Shown here: positions 21,301 through 27,069 of the stretch, one piece after another
Position numbering within the stretch: the stretch's first letter is position 1
Layout of the letters: every line of letters starts with the position of its first letter
From: a virus
DNA length: 63,153 nt
Virus record (IMG/VR): IMGVR_UViG_3300042881_003513
Coordinates: 1-63,153 of that record
Reading direction: 5' to 3' (one strand)
Notes under the pieces: model-generated
What the model was told of the DNA's origin: nothing
The model's input: the letters and a program-made list of their open reading frames with translations, nothing else
Database searches by the model: none
Made by a program: the position numbers and the translations under genes

Positions 21301-23256
21301 GCGCCGGCCAACCAGCGCAGCGGGCTCATGGCGCGCATCCTCGGCGATCTCGCCAGCGACACGCCCGCGAGCAAACTGAAGACGAAATTTGACCACGCCA
21401 TCAAGCGCGTGTTCGCGAGCATGTTCGATCTGGAACAGGAAGGGCACTCGCTGCGCGGCGGCGGCGACATCGCAGGCACGCTCGGAGCCTACGCGCAGGC
21501 GGCGAACAACACGGTCGCGGATCGGGTGTTCGTGAAGTCGCTCACCGACATCATGGCGCGCGACGGCCGCCCGATGGCAGTGCCAAGCGGAGCAATCACC
21601 AGGACGGACGGATCGGCGGACTCCCCGCTGCTCATCAAGCCGCACACGCACCCGGCGGACACTTCCGACTACCGCCCGATCTCGCACCCGGCGCTTCGCA
21701 AGTGGAAGTGGCTCGGCAAAGAAGGCGAGAAGGACGTTCTTGTGGAAGGCGAACTACTCATCCACCCCGACCTCTACAAGCGGCTGAAAAACACGCTCGG
21801 CACCTCGGCGCTGAACAACGTGCCGATCATCAAGGCCGTCGGCGAGTTTCAGGCCATCGTGAAGCAGCTCATGCTTTCGTTCTCGCCGTTCCATTTCGTG
21901 CAGGAGGGCACGCACGCCATCGGCCACAAGGTCAACCCCTTCAAAGTGACGGAGATCGACATGGACGATCCGGCGACACGCGAACTAGTGAACGCCGGGC
22001 TCATGCTCGCGAACTGGAACGCCAAGGCGGAATTTGGCGAGGGACTGACGGCGAGCGGCATGGAAAAGCTGCTCTCTCACATCGGACTCGGGAAGCTCGG
22101 GAAGCTGAACGACACGATGAGCGCGTTCCTTTTCGAGAAGTACATCCCCGGTCTGAAAATCGCGATGGCGAAGGAGGCGATGGTGCGCAACATGGAGCGG
22201 TTCAAGAAGGATCTGGCCTCCGGCAAGATGACGCGCGAACAGGTCGCACAGAAGACCGCGCAGCAGGCCAACGACGCATTCGGCGAACAGAACAACCTCT
22301 ACGCGGGCAACAACCCGACGCGCCTGCACTTCGAGCGCCTGCTTTTCCTCGCCCCGGACTTCCTGAAGTCGCGCGCCAAGTTCTTCGCCGATGCGTTCCG
22401 CAAGCACGGCAAGGAGCAACGCAACGCGCTCATCCTGCTCGCCGTCGTCCTCGCAGTGACCGCGAAGCTCCTTGAGCGGATGCTGACCGGCAAGAACGAT
22501 TGGGAGAAGCCTTTCAGCGTGGTGACAGAGGGCCGCGAATACGAGCTGCGCAGCGTCCCCGGCGACGTGATCGCGCTGCTCAAGAACAGGCGGCAGTTCG
22601 TCATGGGGCGTATTTCCCCGCTCATCAGCCGCACCGCGCTCGAAGCGGCCACCGGGCGCGACTGGCGCGGCCAGCAGCGTTCCGGCGCGCAGCAGGTGAA
22701 GGATCTCGCCATGACGCCGCTCCCGCTTGCCCTGCGTGGCGTGATCGACCCGGAGGCACCGGACATCTCCGCGGCGGAGTCGCTGATCAGTTCCTCGGGA
22801 CTGCGCACAATCCGGCACAGCGAAATCACCAAGGCCCGCAAGCTCGGGCGCGAGTGGCAGAAGGCCAACGGAAGCGAGCATGTGGACGAAGTGCATCCGC
22901 CGTCGAAATACGTCGGGATCAAGAACGCGCTCGAAGACGGCGACAGCGCGCGGGCGATGAAGGAATACGGGAAGCTGCTCGCCACGATGCCGAAGGATAA
23001 GGCGGACACCGGATTCCGCTCGTCGCTCATGAAGCCGTTCAGCGGGAGTCTCGCAAACGAGAAGGCGTTCGTCGCCTCACTCGATGCCGACGACCGCGCC
23101 ACGTATCAGGCGGCGATGACGAAGCGCGGACGGATGCTGGCAGCCTTCACGCGCATGTCCGCGACGACGCGCGCGCCGGCCAATGCGCCGCGGGCCGCAG
23201 CGAAGGCCGCGCCGATCGGGAGCCGCAATCTCACGGTGAAGGAGTTCTTCAGGTAG
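9358..23256 (+). CDS. Giant polyvalent protein with DNA methylase and SNF2-type helicase domains
   Basis: A single uninterrupted 4,632-residue protein, 22 percent of the genome. Hydrophobic Gly/Ala-rich segments lie near 430-480 and 540-580. A zincin-like helix with GEEVLHKG lies near 1261. An adenine-specific methylase core has EPSMGIGSFYG (from 1949) and NFPF (2014-2017) in place of NPPY. An SNF2-like helicase follows, with GGGKT (2722-2726), DEAH (2890-2893) and QREGRGIRQG (from 3250). The C-terminal 800 residues are helical with one membrane-like segment (NALILLAVVLAVTAKLL). FSAAAPE occurs at 1653 and 3782 at domain borders. This resembles DarB-like polyvalent proteins that enter the host with the DNA and protect it from defences. 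The virion location is inferred. Confidence 0.85.
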   Translation: MGFDAYEQLAVDPGAVGDVARSILETPSQPGESYADTQYRSAQQAGATARIQAIKGKQWAARGVPSYQDMQGNTKPVMDDTGSPLSKLDPKHNIAYDSTGSPKKIDFDVAGGSPVLKDPFEGLETTTDPKTGHQYKIAPGLPWRWVGTDAQTAQKAEFARQDANLSKASAALGRKLTLTEYDEKFHRDAIKDVRSQLKQLSVADTNSVTGDPLDYDSLVAGINSQFDDLKKNDTTANAKEYFGMGGYTPEALKAQQALDLSRTAALRAAAKGHAHAQTLDGIRQQAEAVRAQRMMIEQTKLDHETEILKAQGIDISQPRQQYGDTPEDSAQNEQIAQSAGVHPATAQAYKQAVAGQKPYAIEGGKPKPIDGKYEEGLTAAAQDGLIAPPAPEVLEAARTADAKYQELIKQAGGNQKLKAFIASGVKSYTALQAGMAASALVAPFDPELAAGGAALGGVGAVVVPMLAHGVAFLAGMFGANKALDALSEKAAEYSDDMASIQAAIKLQPGAAQLGNFAGMGPAAIKSAMNLSKAAGVAAAEATGAGASGAKAAAGYLGKTAGTGAVGGAIFETTIRPGFDWMVDQIGGALGGEKEGVQAPTVGSVLEMAGIGALLSGLHLKIKDIGTAEATDIVKRGMQAMRDGKSLDQVLSPSENDAFMSIGEKLAKMKESGEALIKDPERFSINVRQVLTGEDRPAGDYAKVARDAEIRRTPRQKEIRDKDTFEFQKDGQTDWEAIGNKHGITAAEAQAEYARATQIAGPVQARTTNIEGVEPMKAGLPEPEAQPPASATAKPVTPNPKPAEPGTTNIGEKLGSELDKVEVTPEPPAPTEPAPAAVAKVSPEIPSDLDQRIAPVMEDFTQRLADADRKIAMAKGQGNSDVIAEAKAEKDAIFEDMKQRLGTDIPEQVPQIVRDRLESGTHDWEDGRGLREKEAYRYVIDQHEGEQGMGEPSFYVIRNLDTGKESDPYEKREDAEAFLRAHGKGGVAPEGWVEPEKPSVLPDAKPPHEKIIGESQFHSDRRELGKPTTFKTWEAYDSWLKTKSDKFLTDALGTQAKNLIDQIKQEASGMRIPKSDRSNLETRINIGAVFKEALRRGLPVPESEGLSQYTGSRPARKEAPRQNALPEPPAPNEPKLPASERNDQSQPEGAKPAGGASEVAKTEEGKPGGEPAGQAGGKPDAETVERRKKIVGTVNVAMRGHAKELSNLGHIARAHEAELPESNKSGIALHNGKITVDAEKLDAATEQMTPKERETYINAAIGEEVLHKGFMNFVNESPANRARALKLIEDEPAAVEYLQKHYKGFDALDPEHKAAEIARVIMQGKAGVTTESTWKFIEDLIAHIKRILGNMTDATRKLIADIEARMKGAETEKAAKKPKAEKPATRPERRDLNPDEQRKVDALRAEIKKLNQGRPVADDMAMNDKGASLARLEKQIAEKQGEIDGIYDNARKAETPEKPKPKSNSVGVNERGQQLYEDENGVRYRIEDGVKISAPVYIVPTRAGVKAQKQTPEGEWRTAEEAAAEKPKPPLPNLESQKPAVLEPHATFAERRALSEKWLNTLSPDALLKKMAEYGVPATRAQKVWDKARNRKPDDTKDYAEDFQLEAGDDLSFWEKSAKSPLPNRGSVLPEKKADAPKLSPGAQAIKDKLGDLFSAAAPEPRYDAPIPREKRDALNSLTADLIDSHGVDTPEKLAAALTELGPKALAFSQNIWFKMKSEGAQGSAEPNWKSIYAQLAPEPKTDIVTPDEQPATTPKLESPADDNGDGGTTPGGAESGAGGKITGGGKVEGATGGTGEEPVSDGEGASSGGKIKAGSEGDSDERVGDISAGRGNLRLELSDGIGEGGLTRKFRDNVSAIKTLRAIEAERRDATPEEQKTLARYVGWGGLAEKAFQPGGEFYDEMQALGLSDDEMASARRSTTNAHFTAPEMVQGIWGALAKMGFQSGRITEPSMGIGSFYGFMPAEIARYSSLTGIEMDNLTSRIAKVLYPESKVWNRPFEKHVMADNSQDVIVSNFPFSDADHPNDPRYNKINPNLHDYFFLKSLDKVRPGGFVVAITSIGTMDKMGSAVREVLSAKANLVAAFRLPNTMFKGNAATEVTTDLIILQKRGPGVPMEHKDWLNPVHITTRTGDEIRINQYFRDNPSNMLGIMTSEGKMYGKTTAGEDAKKVGSKALLSDGRTVAQLIEQIKKTLPENIFVPEDKQAATIRNADELEFDPNSEKDGSFVLHKNEVKVFRGGEVERPRKEISPTTKRHTLLSGYIESGHVEIDDDGTVKRTGAAWPESKNPTDIKLRAEIEAGDITGEQYKEFREVEEKYEDPLTGSERTTTVERQFSTYAFDGDFTKADYERIKQLIPLRKSLKAVLHAQVTNADDATLAAMQKDLNVFYDTYVKENGFLHEGKTRAAFQDDPFYPALMALEDYDATNNETTKTDIFSKRTRPRKEPLTGLTGTTRENMTKIMAQTGKVDVELQAKLSMRDPDELGDEMVREGLVFRDAVTGNYVEREEYLSGNIYEKLHAAEEAAKSDESFRKNIEELTKAIPELRPVERIGFSLGAAWIDPHTYSEFVKHIYRDRGQASEFKYKNGRWEVNVPVRGNAEGFGTEDVSTEELISQSMNLSSPTVRKRFDDGSSVVLEKETKLARMAQNRLKQEFKNFILDNPDIHEPLVKKFNELANAIRPRTYDAPYSTLEGMNPEISLRKHQLDFVWRATVDGKAVAAHVVGGGKTFAFIGAGMEWKRMGLASKPMYIVPNHLLRSGQTASDFYRMYPTAKILTVTERDFTAKRRQRLMARIATGNWDAVLIGHSQIGSIPVSPDLMAAHIQGELAELEEALRATNDEVDPNSKQGKKRIKALEASLAAKRSKMEKLLDPRRADKALYFEELGVDAIIIDEAHEFKNLNFWTKLNNIGGLGSANTETIKTAQLKVKTDYILRQNNGRNLLFATGTPITNTIAEVYLLQKYIAQDLLDAAGIKYFDEWAQMFADVREVAEISPDGQTFQNKAKFVEFKNMQSLITMFRRYVDIQRQEQLNLPVPPLFGGKIQNIVFQPTQVVQDYMAEVVERAEALRGGKVDPRVDNWLKLNTDARKISTDPRLIDANLPDDPEYKSSRIAKNTYEIWKANDYRKGTQIVFCDLYSNKVERARKNAFGEPERYKRGPKRGQPIVEKVELFNVFTDMKDKLIRMGVPEDQIAIIHDYEKDEDKEELKSNFNAGKIRVLLGTTMKLGTGMNLQRRMVAVHSMDANYRPDQMTQREGRGIRQGNLFHEATIGGKKAPGRMPQQPSYELSKDGALTTGPGGKFGPFNIIITRNAVERTLDSRIYQTITTKTKIVEDLLNGDYKGDTASDISDAELRGQEMIAAASGNPLVMERFTLENEVRDLKISQEDFDRRQARIRKEIRELTSGIEENDRAIPHVDALRDAHRAADADIDRRVKEGEEAKQKELSDKHVFDPETPFVVTRDVKKKGKQTELELAKEKIGEGEKEEVPMTILDMLKEPLKKTKNNPDGELELRAFGLNGRLTRKSERIEAAQSLTGESRLRHTFSWNYTGASASKFEFATQYNDEAPELYKYSGDSPLPKFKEQRDYLIERAAHQWLYDNARQTDVEVGGTRFTTLQEAVKALEPKLNALKKGESLSFKENGVDVSVKAEEKKSLTEDEKKNADMLGVVPMLYHANFPALKDVGAQAYNPLASSDASQLIWHIANSLKWIPSSEQIQKNVADQKNQLKMKQDAVQTAFPEADQLDEKQARLAEVVRLTSGDPHARTADPNDDDGQIADDGSGETFSAAAPERRATDAVAAGAKGREETKEDRKAAQAATFATKPPGVASQIWDAVKTAGSATKRWWGEMPAYDTIDKAIGQWLGAGDSAPLKGTDIVIPGRQKAAHESRKLVETIVKQFPNVLTRQAISRYMEADGDKATLQKWADKSKPEMKAVYERALNLNAAEKAMADTAKTFFKEKGEEAQKLGLLGNLLENYVTHFVEKAPANQRSGLMARILGDLASDTPASKLKTKFDHAIKRVFASMFDLEQEGHSLRGGGDIAGTLGAYAQAANNTVADRVFVKSLTDIMARDGRPMAVPSGAITRTDGSADSPLLIKPHTHPADTSDYRPISHPALRKWKWLGKEGEKDVLVEGELLIHPDLYKRLKNTLGTSALNNVPIIKAVGEFQAIVKQLMLSFSPFHFVQEGTHAIGHKVNPFKVTEIDMDDPATRELVNAGLMLANWNAKAEFGEGLTASGMEKLLSHIGLGKLGKLNDTMSAFLFEKYIPGLKIAMAKEAMVRNMERFKKDLASGKMTREQVAQKTAQQANDAFGEQNNLYAGNNPTRLHFERLLFLAPDFLKSRAKFFADAFRKHGKEQRNALILLAVVLAVTAKLLERMLTGKNDWEKPFSVVTEGREYELRSVPGDVIALLKNRRQFVMGRISPLISRTALEAATGRDWRGQQRSGAQQVKDLAMTPLPLALRGVIDPEAPDISAAESLISSSGLRTIRHSEITKARKLGREWQKANGSEHVDEVHPPSKYVGIKNALEDGDSARAMKEYGKLLATMPKDKADTGFRSSLMKPFSGSLANEKAFVASLDADDRATYQAAMTKRGRMLAAFTRMSATTRAPANAPRAAAKAAPIGSRNLTVKEFFR
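14597..14896 (+). CDS. Overprinted small protein inside the giant gene (candidate)
   Basis: A 99-residue reading frame, MSNQPLPPNLKVLRMIMAM..., lies in a second frame within the giant gene. It has a normal soluble composition, with two amphipathic helices and an ending EGRSKQEARETAMNEWATFPP that resembles small phage proteins known to me with a ...eAre.A..EW...P tail. Over the same bases the giant protein is a Gly/Ser/Thr-rich linker (about residues 1747-1845), which is the pattern expected when one frame constrains the other. No clear Shine-Dalgarno is present. It could also be chance. Confidence 0.45.
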   Translation: MSNQPLPPNLKVLRMIMAMVEQRLEAQNPGLVEKLQEEGKWKAQLAERAKNLFQTERALLQEGRSKQEARETAMNEWATFPPDAETSDSNSATASAKAD

Positions 23257-23282
23257 GATTTTCCGCTTGCCAACGCGCGGGG
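23257..23282 (+). promoter_or_regulatory. Candidate promoter of the RNA and portal region
   Basis: GATTTTCCGCTTGCCA starts directly after the stop of the giant gene and matches the TTTTCCGCTTGAC words before other operons. It would transcribe the structured RNA and the tRNA. A short degenerate ACATCCGAATCATGA follows at 23284-23298, but it opens a frame of only five codons. Confidence 0.4.
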
Positions 23283-23315
23283 AACATCCGAATCATGACC
23301 GCAGTTCTTTGAGTT

Positions 23316-23405
23316 GCGCGGGGAACCGGGGCAACACCTCGAAAGGGTGCCGGGTCCAGCCTAAGCGGTCCGCAAAACCGCGAAGCGGGTAGCAGCCGCC
23401 CGCGC
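23316..23405 (+). ncRNA. Candidate structured RNA upstream of the tRNA
   Basis: GCGCGGG (23316-23322) pairs with CCCGCGC (23399-23405), closing a 90-base unit. Inside are a long hairpin with a CGAAA loop (about 23325-23355) and a perfect GCGGT/ACCGC hairpin (23365-23381). No protein start is credible here. The closing stem and hairpins resemble a tRNA or riboswitch-like fold. U33, U8 and a T-loop are not recognisable, so it is not called a tRNA. The GGGCAA, GAAA and AGCCTAA words recall cyclic-di-GMP-I riboswitches only loosely. Confidence 0.4.
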
Positions 23406-23421
23406 ATCTCAGAGAACAAAT

Positions 23422-23498
23422 CGCAGGATGGCGCAGTCCGGTAGCGCGCTTGGCTCATACCCAAGAGGACGCGGGTTCAAATCCCGCTCCTGCAACCA
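23422..23498 (+). tRNA. tRNA-Met (CAT), initiator-like
   Basis: A complete 77-base cloverleaf with encoded CCA. The acceptor CGCAGGA/TCCTGCA has a C1 x A72 mismatch, the hallmark of bacterial initiator tRNA. The D-arm is GCGC AGTCCGGTA GCGC, the anticodon arm CTTGG CTCATAC CCAAG, the variable loop AGGAC, and the T-arm GCGGG TTCAAAT CCCGC. Two of the three G:C pairs expected at 29-31/39-41 of initiators are present; the third is T:A. The 11-24 pair is C:G, as in elongators. It lies 47 bases upstream of the portal start. Confidence 0.9.
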
Positions 23499-23500
23499 AT

Positions 23501-23545
23501 TTCGGCTTGACTCCGCGAAACCGATGCAGGACGCGGCGGACACTC
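23501..23545 (+). promoter_or_regulatory. Candidate promoter with CCGATGCAGGA block, copy 2
   Basis: TTCGGC runs into TTGACT (23507-23512), then CCGATGCAGGACGCGGCGGA (23521-23540) and the portal ATG at 23546. It is the best match to copies 1 (7797) and 3 (32737). It begins directly after the tRNA CCA end. Confidence 0.5.
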
Positions 23546-25789
23546 ATGGAACTTCCCAAGCCACAGCCCGCGTTTGACGGGAACGATTTCACCGTTCTAC
23601 CCCCGGCCCCGGCGCCGACGCGGTTCAAGACGAACCTGCAACTCACGCCCGACCAACGCGAGGAACTGAAACACCGATGCCTGACGCGGATCACGGAGCT
23701 TCAGCGCGAGATGGGACTGAGCGGCGAGGGCGCGGTGGACGGCGGATCGTGGATGGACCGGCGCAAGCGGTATCAGGATCTCTTTGACAACGACAACTCC
23801 TGGCGCGCGGCGATGTATGGCGGCGTCTTCGACAAGAGCAACCTGACGCTCGGCACGGCACAGCGGTTCGTGCGCGAGATGCACAGCAAGGCCGCGGACG
23901 ATCTTCTCGGCACGCGCCCATTTTTCGCCGCGGTGAAATATCAGAACGTGGGCGACGACCAGACAGCGCGCGCGGTGGAGGAACTGGTGCAGCAGCGCGT
24001 GGACCAGAGCGACGTGCAGACGGAACTTCGATCCGCCCTTCGCAGCGCACTCATCCGCAACGAGTGCGTGGTGAAGATCCGCTGGATCAAGCGCAGCACG
24101 CCCTACGTCGGCCCCGCAGTGGTGCTCGTGGACGCGAACGGCGAGCCGATCAAGACACCGAACGGCCTCATGGTCTATGAGAACGACGACTTTCTGCCCG
24201 ACCCGAACGTAGAGGAGCAGGCGCGACTGGAGAAAGATCCGCTGTTCGTGATGCGGCAGGGAGAGTTTCAATACAAGCAGTTCGACCGGCTCCCGCAGGA
24301 GTTGATCCAATTTGAGGGCGTCGAGTGCCGTGAAGTGGACTACCGATCATTCCTCTGCCCGCTCCGGTGCCCGGACATTCACGAGGCGGACGCGGTGTTC
24401 CAGCTTTACGACGACACGCCGCAGCGCATCAAGGAGACCTACGGCGAATACGAGGGCTTCGACGAGTATTGGGCCGGCAGCGTGACGGACGAGGGCAGCG
24501 GCGAGATGCGCGCGAAGGAGACGCACGGCGAACAGCGCGATACCGTCGTGAGCCGCCTGAACATCTTCCGGCGCATGGCCGAGTGCTACGTGCGCTTCGA
24601 TGCCGACGGCGACGGATTCGAGGAGGAGATTTTCTGCGTGCTGGACCGGAGCTGTGAAGACCTCGTGTATTACGAATACCTCGCGAACGTGATGCACAAG
24701 CGCCCGTTTGAAGCGATCCCCGGCGTCGCGCGCGTTCCGAACCGCTGGTATGGCGAGGGCGTGATCCAGGCGGTGATCGATCAGGACACCTACATTGACG
24801 CGCAGTTTAACCGCTTCAACATCAAGGACAGCAAGGAGAACAGCGTCACGTTCCGAGACCCGATGGCGGTGCGCGAGTGGAAGAACGGCGCGCAGGTGGA
24901 ATTTGGCGGCGACAAGATTTACGACGTGGAGCCGGGCTACGACAAGGATCACCGCCCGCCGATGTGGAACGTGAACCTCACGGAGAAATCCGAGATCGGG
25001 CTGGAACTGCTCACGATGGCGCAGCAGCAGCTCAACCTGATGTTCGGCGTGATCGGCGCGAAGGACGCCAGCGCGAGCGACCTGAATAGCAGCCGGACGG
25101 CGACGGGCATCCTGAACATCGAGCGCACGAGCAACCTGCTCATCAAGAACAGCGAGATCCAGCACCAGAAGGCGATCATCGGGATCATGGGCCAGGTGGT
25201 GACAATCGTGCTGGAGAACATCCGCGACACCGAGCTTCTGCTTTCCAAGGACGGCAAGATGCTGCTCACGATCAACCGCGAGGAGGCGCGCACCATCGAG
25301 CGGGAAATCCGACTCCTGCTCACGCGCTCGCGTTCGTCCGAGATGCTTTCCACAAACCAGCAGGCGCTCGCAGTGGCGGAGAAATACCACATGACGCGCG
25401 CGCAGATGCCGGAAGTGGCGCGCACGCTGCGTCCGCTATTCCTCTCGCAACTCAAGGCGCTCGAAGTGGCCGATCCCGATGAGCTTTGCCCGAACATCTC
25501 CGACGAGGAGATCAAGGTGTGGCAGGAAAAGAGCCAGCAGTCCGCACAGGCGCAACTCCGCCGCGAGACGCGCGAAGCCATCGCCTACAAGGACTGCCCG
25601 CCGAGCGTGCAAGCGCAGTGGGAAACGGAGATGGGATTCCAGCCCGCGAGCCCCGAGGAGCGAGCGCAGAAGGCCAAGCAGGACTTCACGCTCAAAAATC
25701 CCGAGTTTGTCATGCCGGCGGTTCCGCAGCCCGGCGCGCACGGCGCGGAAGAAGCCGGCGAAACCGAAACCGGAGCACCCGCGCAGTGA
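23546..25789 (+). CDS. Portal protein
   Basis: A 747-residue protein forming the dodecameric ring through which DNA enters and leaves the capsid. Features fit large podovirus portals: an N-terminal helical region, a central block NRWYGEGVIQAVIDQDTYID near residue 400 typical of portal stem/wing regions, then LTMAQQQLNLMFGVIGAKDASASDLNSSRTATGI, and a long helical C-terminus ending in an acidic tail. The start at 23546 is required because the upstream in-frame extension would run through the tRNA gene. The next gene's GTG overlaps its stop. Confidence 0.85.
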   Translation: MELPKPQPAFDGNDFTVLPPAPAPTRFKTNLQLTPDQREELKHRCLTRITELQREMGLSGEGAVDGGSWMDRRKRYQDLFDNDNSWRAAMYGGVFDKSNLTLGTAQRFVREMHSKAADDLLGTRPFFAAVKYQNVGDDQTARAVEELVQQRVDQSDVQTELRSALRSALIRNECVVKIRWIKRSTPYVGPAVVLVDANGEPIKTPNGLMVYENDDFLPDPNVEEQARLEKDPLFVMRQGEFQYKQFDRLPQELIQFEGVECREVDYRSFLCPLRCPDIHEADAVFQLYDDTPQRIKETYGEYEGFDEYWAGSVTDEGSGEMRAKETHGEQRDTVVSRLNIFRRMAECYVRFDADGDGFEEEIFCVLDRSCEDLVYYEYLANVMHKRPFEAIPGVARVPNRWYGEGVIQAVIDQDTYIDAQFNRFNIKDSKENSVTFRDPMAVREWKNGAQVEFGGDKIYDVEPGYDKDHRPPMWNVNLTEKSEIGLELLTMAQQQLNLMFGVIGAKDASASDLNSSRTATGILNIERTSNLLIKNSEIQHQKAIIGIMGQVVTIVLENIRDTELLLSKDGKMLLTINREEARTIEREIRLLLTRSRSSEMLSTNQQALAVAEKYHMTRAQMPEVARTLRPLFLSQLKALEVADPDELCPNISDEEIKVWQEKSQQSAQAQLRRETREAIAYKDCPPSVQAQWETEMGFQPASPEERAQKAKQDFTLKNPEFVMPAVPQPGAHGAEEAGETETGAPAQ

Positions 25790-26118
25790 GCCCCGCCCAG
25801 GCGCACAACCACAAAATCGCCGCCGAAGGGCTCGGTCGCATCACCCGCCTGATCGCGCAACCGGACTTCATCTGGTTCCTGCGCGAAGCGGCCGGAAAGG
25901 AACTCACGAGGCTCGACAATCTCATCCATGACCGCAAAGAATCGAAGGAAGATCGCGAGGCCGCACTGTCCGAATGGCTCGCCGTGAAGCGGCTCGCCGA
26001 GTGGCCGGAAACCTTTGCGAATGACTGCGGGAAAACCCTCGGGCACGAGCACCGAATTACGCTTGACATCACCGAACCGAAACCGGACGCAGCCCGCGCC
26101 ACCGAAACCACCACCTAA
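25786..26118 (+). CDS. Hypothetical protein downstream of portal
   Basis: A 110-residue helical protein starting at GTG in a GTGA overlap with the portal stop. The segment ITRLIAQPDFIWFLREAAGKEL...REAALSEWLAVKRLAEWPE is charged and amphipathic. No family was recognised. Tight coupling to the portal suggests a virion assembly role, which is inference. Confidence 0.65.
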   Translation: MSPAQAHNHKIAAEGLGRITRLIAQPDFIWFLREAAGKELTRLDNLIHDRKESKEDREAALSEWLAVKRLAEWPETFANDCGKTLGHEHRITLDITEPKPDAARATETTT

Positions 26119-26127
26119 AACACTCTC

Positions 26128-26739
26128 ATGAATCAAATCGAACCTCGTACCGCTGAAACCCTCAAAACCAATCTCGGCGTCTCAAACGCGGAGCCGCCTG
26201 CGGCCACGCTCGCGCGCGGCCTCGTGGATGTGAACGGAAACATCCGACTTCAGGCTCCGAACAACGCCATCTCGCCTCGCGGCATCAACACCGGAGAGCA
26301 CCCGGCGAAGGCCTCGACCGACGGCACCGATTCCACGCCGGTCATCACCGAAACCTATCTCAGTGAAATTCATGTGCCAGCAAACTGCACCATCACCGGA
26401 ATTGAGCTTTTCAACGGAAGCAACGTGACAGGGAACGTGACCGTCGGACTCGCGGACGCGCTCGGAAACCCTATCGCGGCGGCTCAGTCGGCCAGCACTG
26501 CCGGCAGCGGCACGGACGCCTACCAGCGCATTCCGTTCGCTGCGCCCTATGTCGCCAGTGGTCCGGCCACCTATTTCATTCAGGTCCAGTACAGCAGCGC
26601 GACCGCGCGCTATAATACGCACGCGGTCGGCAGGCACGCCACCGGAAAGCAGACCGGACAGACCTACGGAACCCTCACGGCATTCACTCCGCCGACCACT
26701 TTCACAACGGCCATTGGGAATATCGCCGGCCCTTACTAA
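26128..26739 (+). CDS. Probable virion surface protein
   Basis: A 203-residue protein rich in Ala, Thr, Gly and Asn, with alternating beta-strand-like segments (TYLSEIHVPANCTITGIELF, GNVTVGLADALG, TYFIQVQYS). It has no lysine-rich DNA-binding features. It is followed by other beta-rich proteins, so a capsid decoration or tail component is likely. No family was recognised. Confidence 0.6.
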   Translation: MNQIEPRTAETLKTNLGVSNAEPPAATLARGLVDVNGNIRLQAPNNAISPRGINTGEHPAKASTDGTDSTPVITETYLSEIHVPANCTITGIELFNGSNVTGNVTVGLADALGNPIAAAQSASTAGSGTDAYQRIPFAAPYVASGPATYFIQVQYSSATARYNTHAVGRHATGKQTGQTYGTLTAFTPPTTFTTAIGNIAGPY

Positions 26740-26745
26740 ACCGAA

Positions 26746-27009
26746 ATGCGAACCCTCGACCTCAACTCGATCTACGACGCGAACGGCGGTGTGTATGTGA
26801 CCGGCACAAGCGCCAACACCGGTCCGTTCTCCGGCATCTTCGCCCACACCGACACCGTGATCGCGTCCCTGACGTGCGCCAAGTGGACGGGATCGCCCGC
26901 ATCCGTCACCGTGAAGGCGGGGACATTCCTGATGTTCCCCGGCGGCGCGACCGCCGTGACGCTCACCAGCGGAACCTGCACCTTGATGAATCGCCCCGCC
27001 TCACAATAA
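26746..27009 (+). CDS. Small beta-rich virion protein
   Basis: An 87-residue protein (MRTLDLNSIYDANGGVYVTG...) of almost pure predicted beta strands (SVTVKAGTFLMFPGGATAVTLTSGTCTL). It may be a decoration or fibre-base protein. No family was recognised. It sits between two virion genes. Confidence 0.55.
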   Translation: MRTLDLNSIYDANGGVYVTGTSANTGPFSGIFAHTDTVIASLTCAKWTGSPASVTVKAGTFLMFPGGATAVTLTSGTCTLMNRPASQ

Positions 27010-27069
27010 CCCCCGCGCCGGCTCGACCTCACCGGGCTTCACGACGTTTAGCGGAACAATACTTTTAAT

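Noticed and set aside
23316-23405. A tRNA-Cys or tRNA-Ala reading of the structured RNA
   Set aside because: A 7-bp acceptor-like stem and a GCA or TGC loop are present, but U8, the D-arm and a T-loop are missing and the inside is too long.
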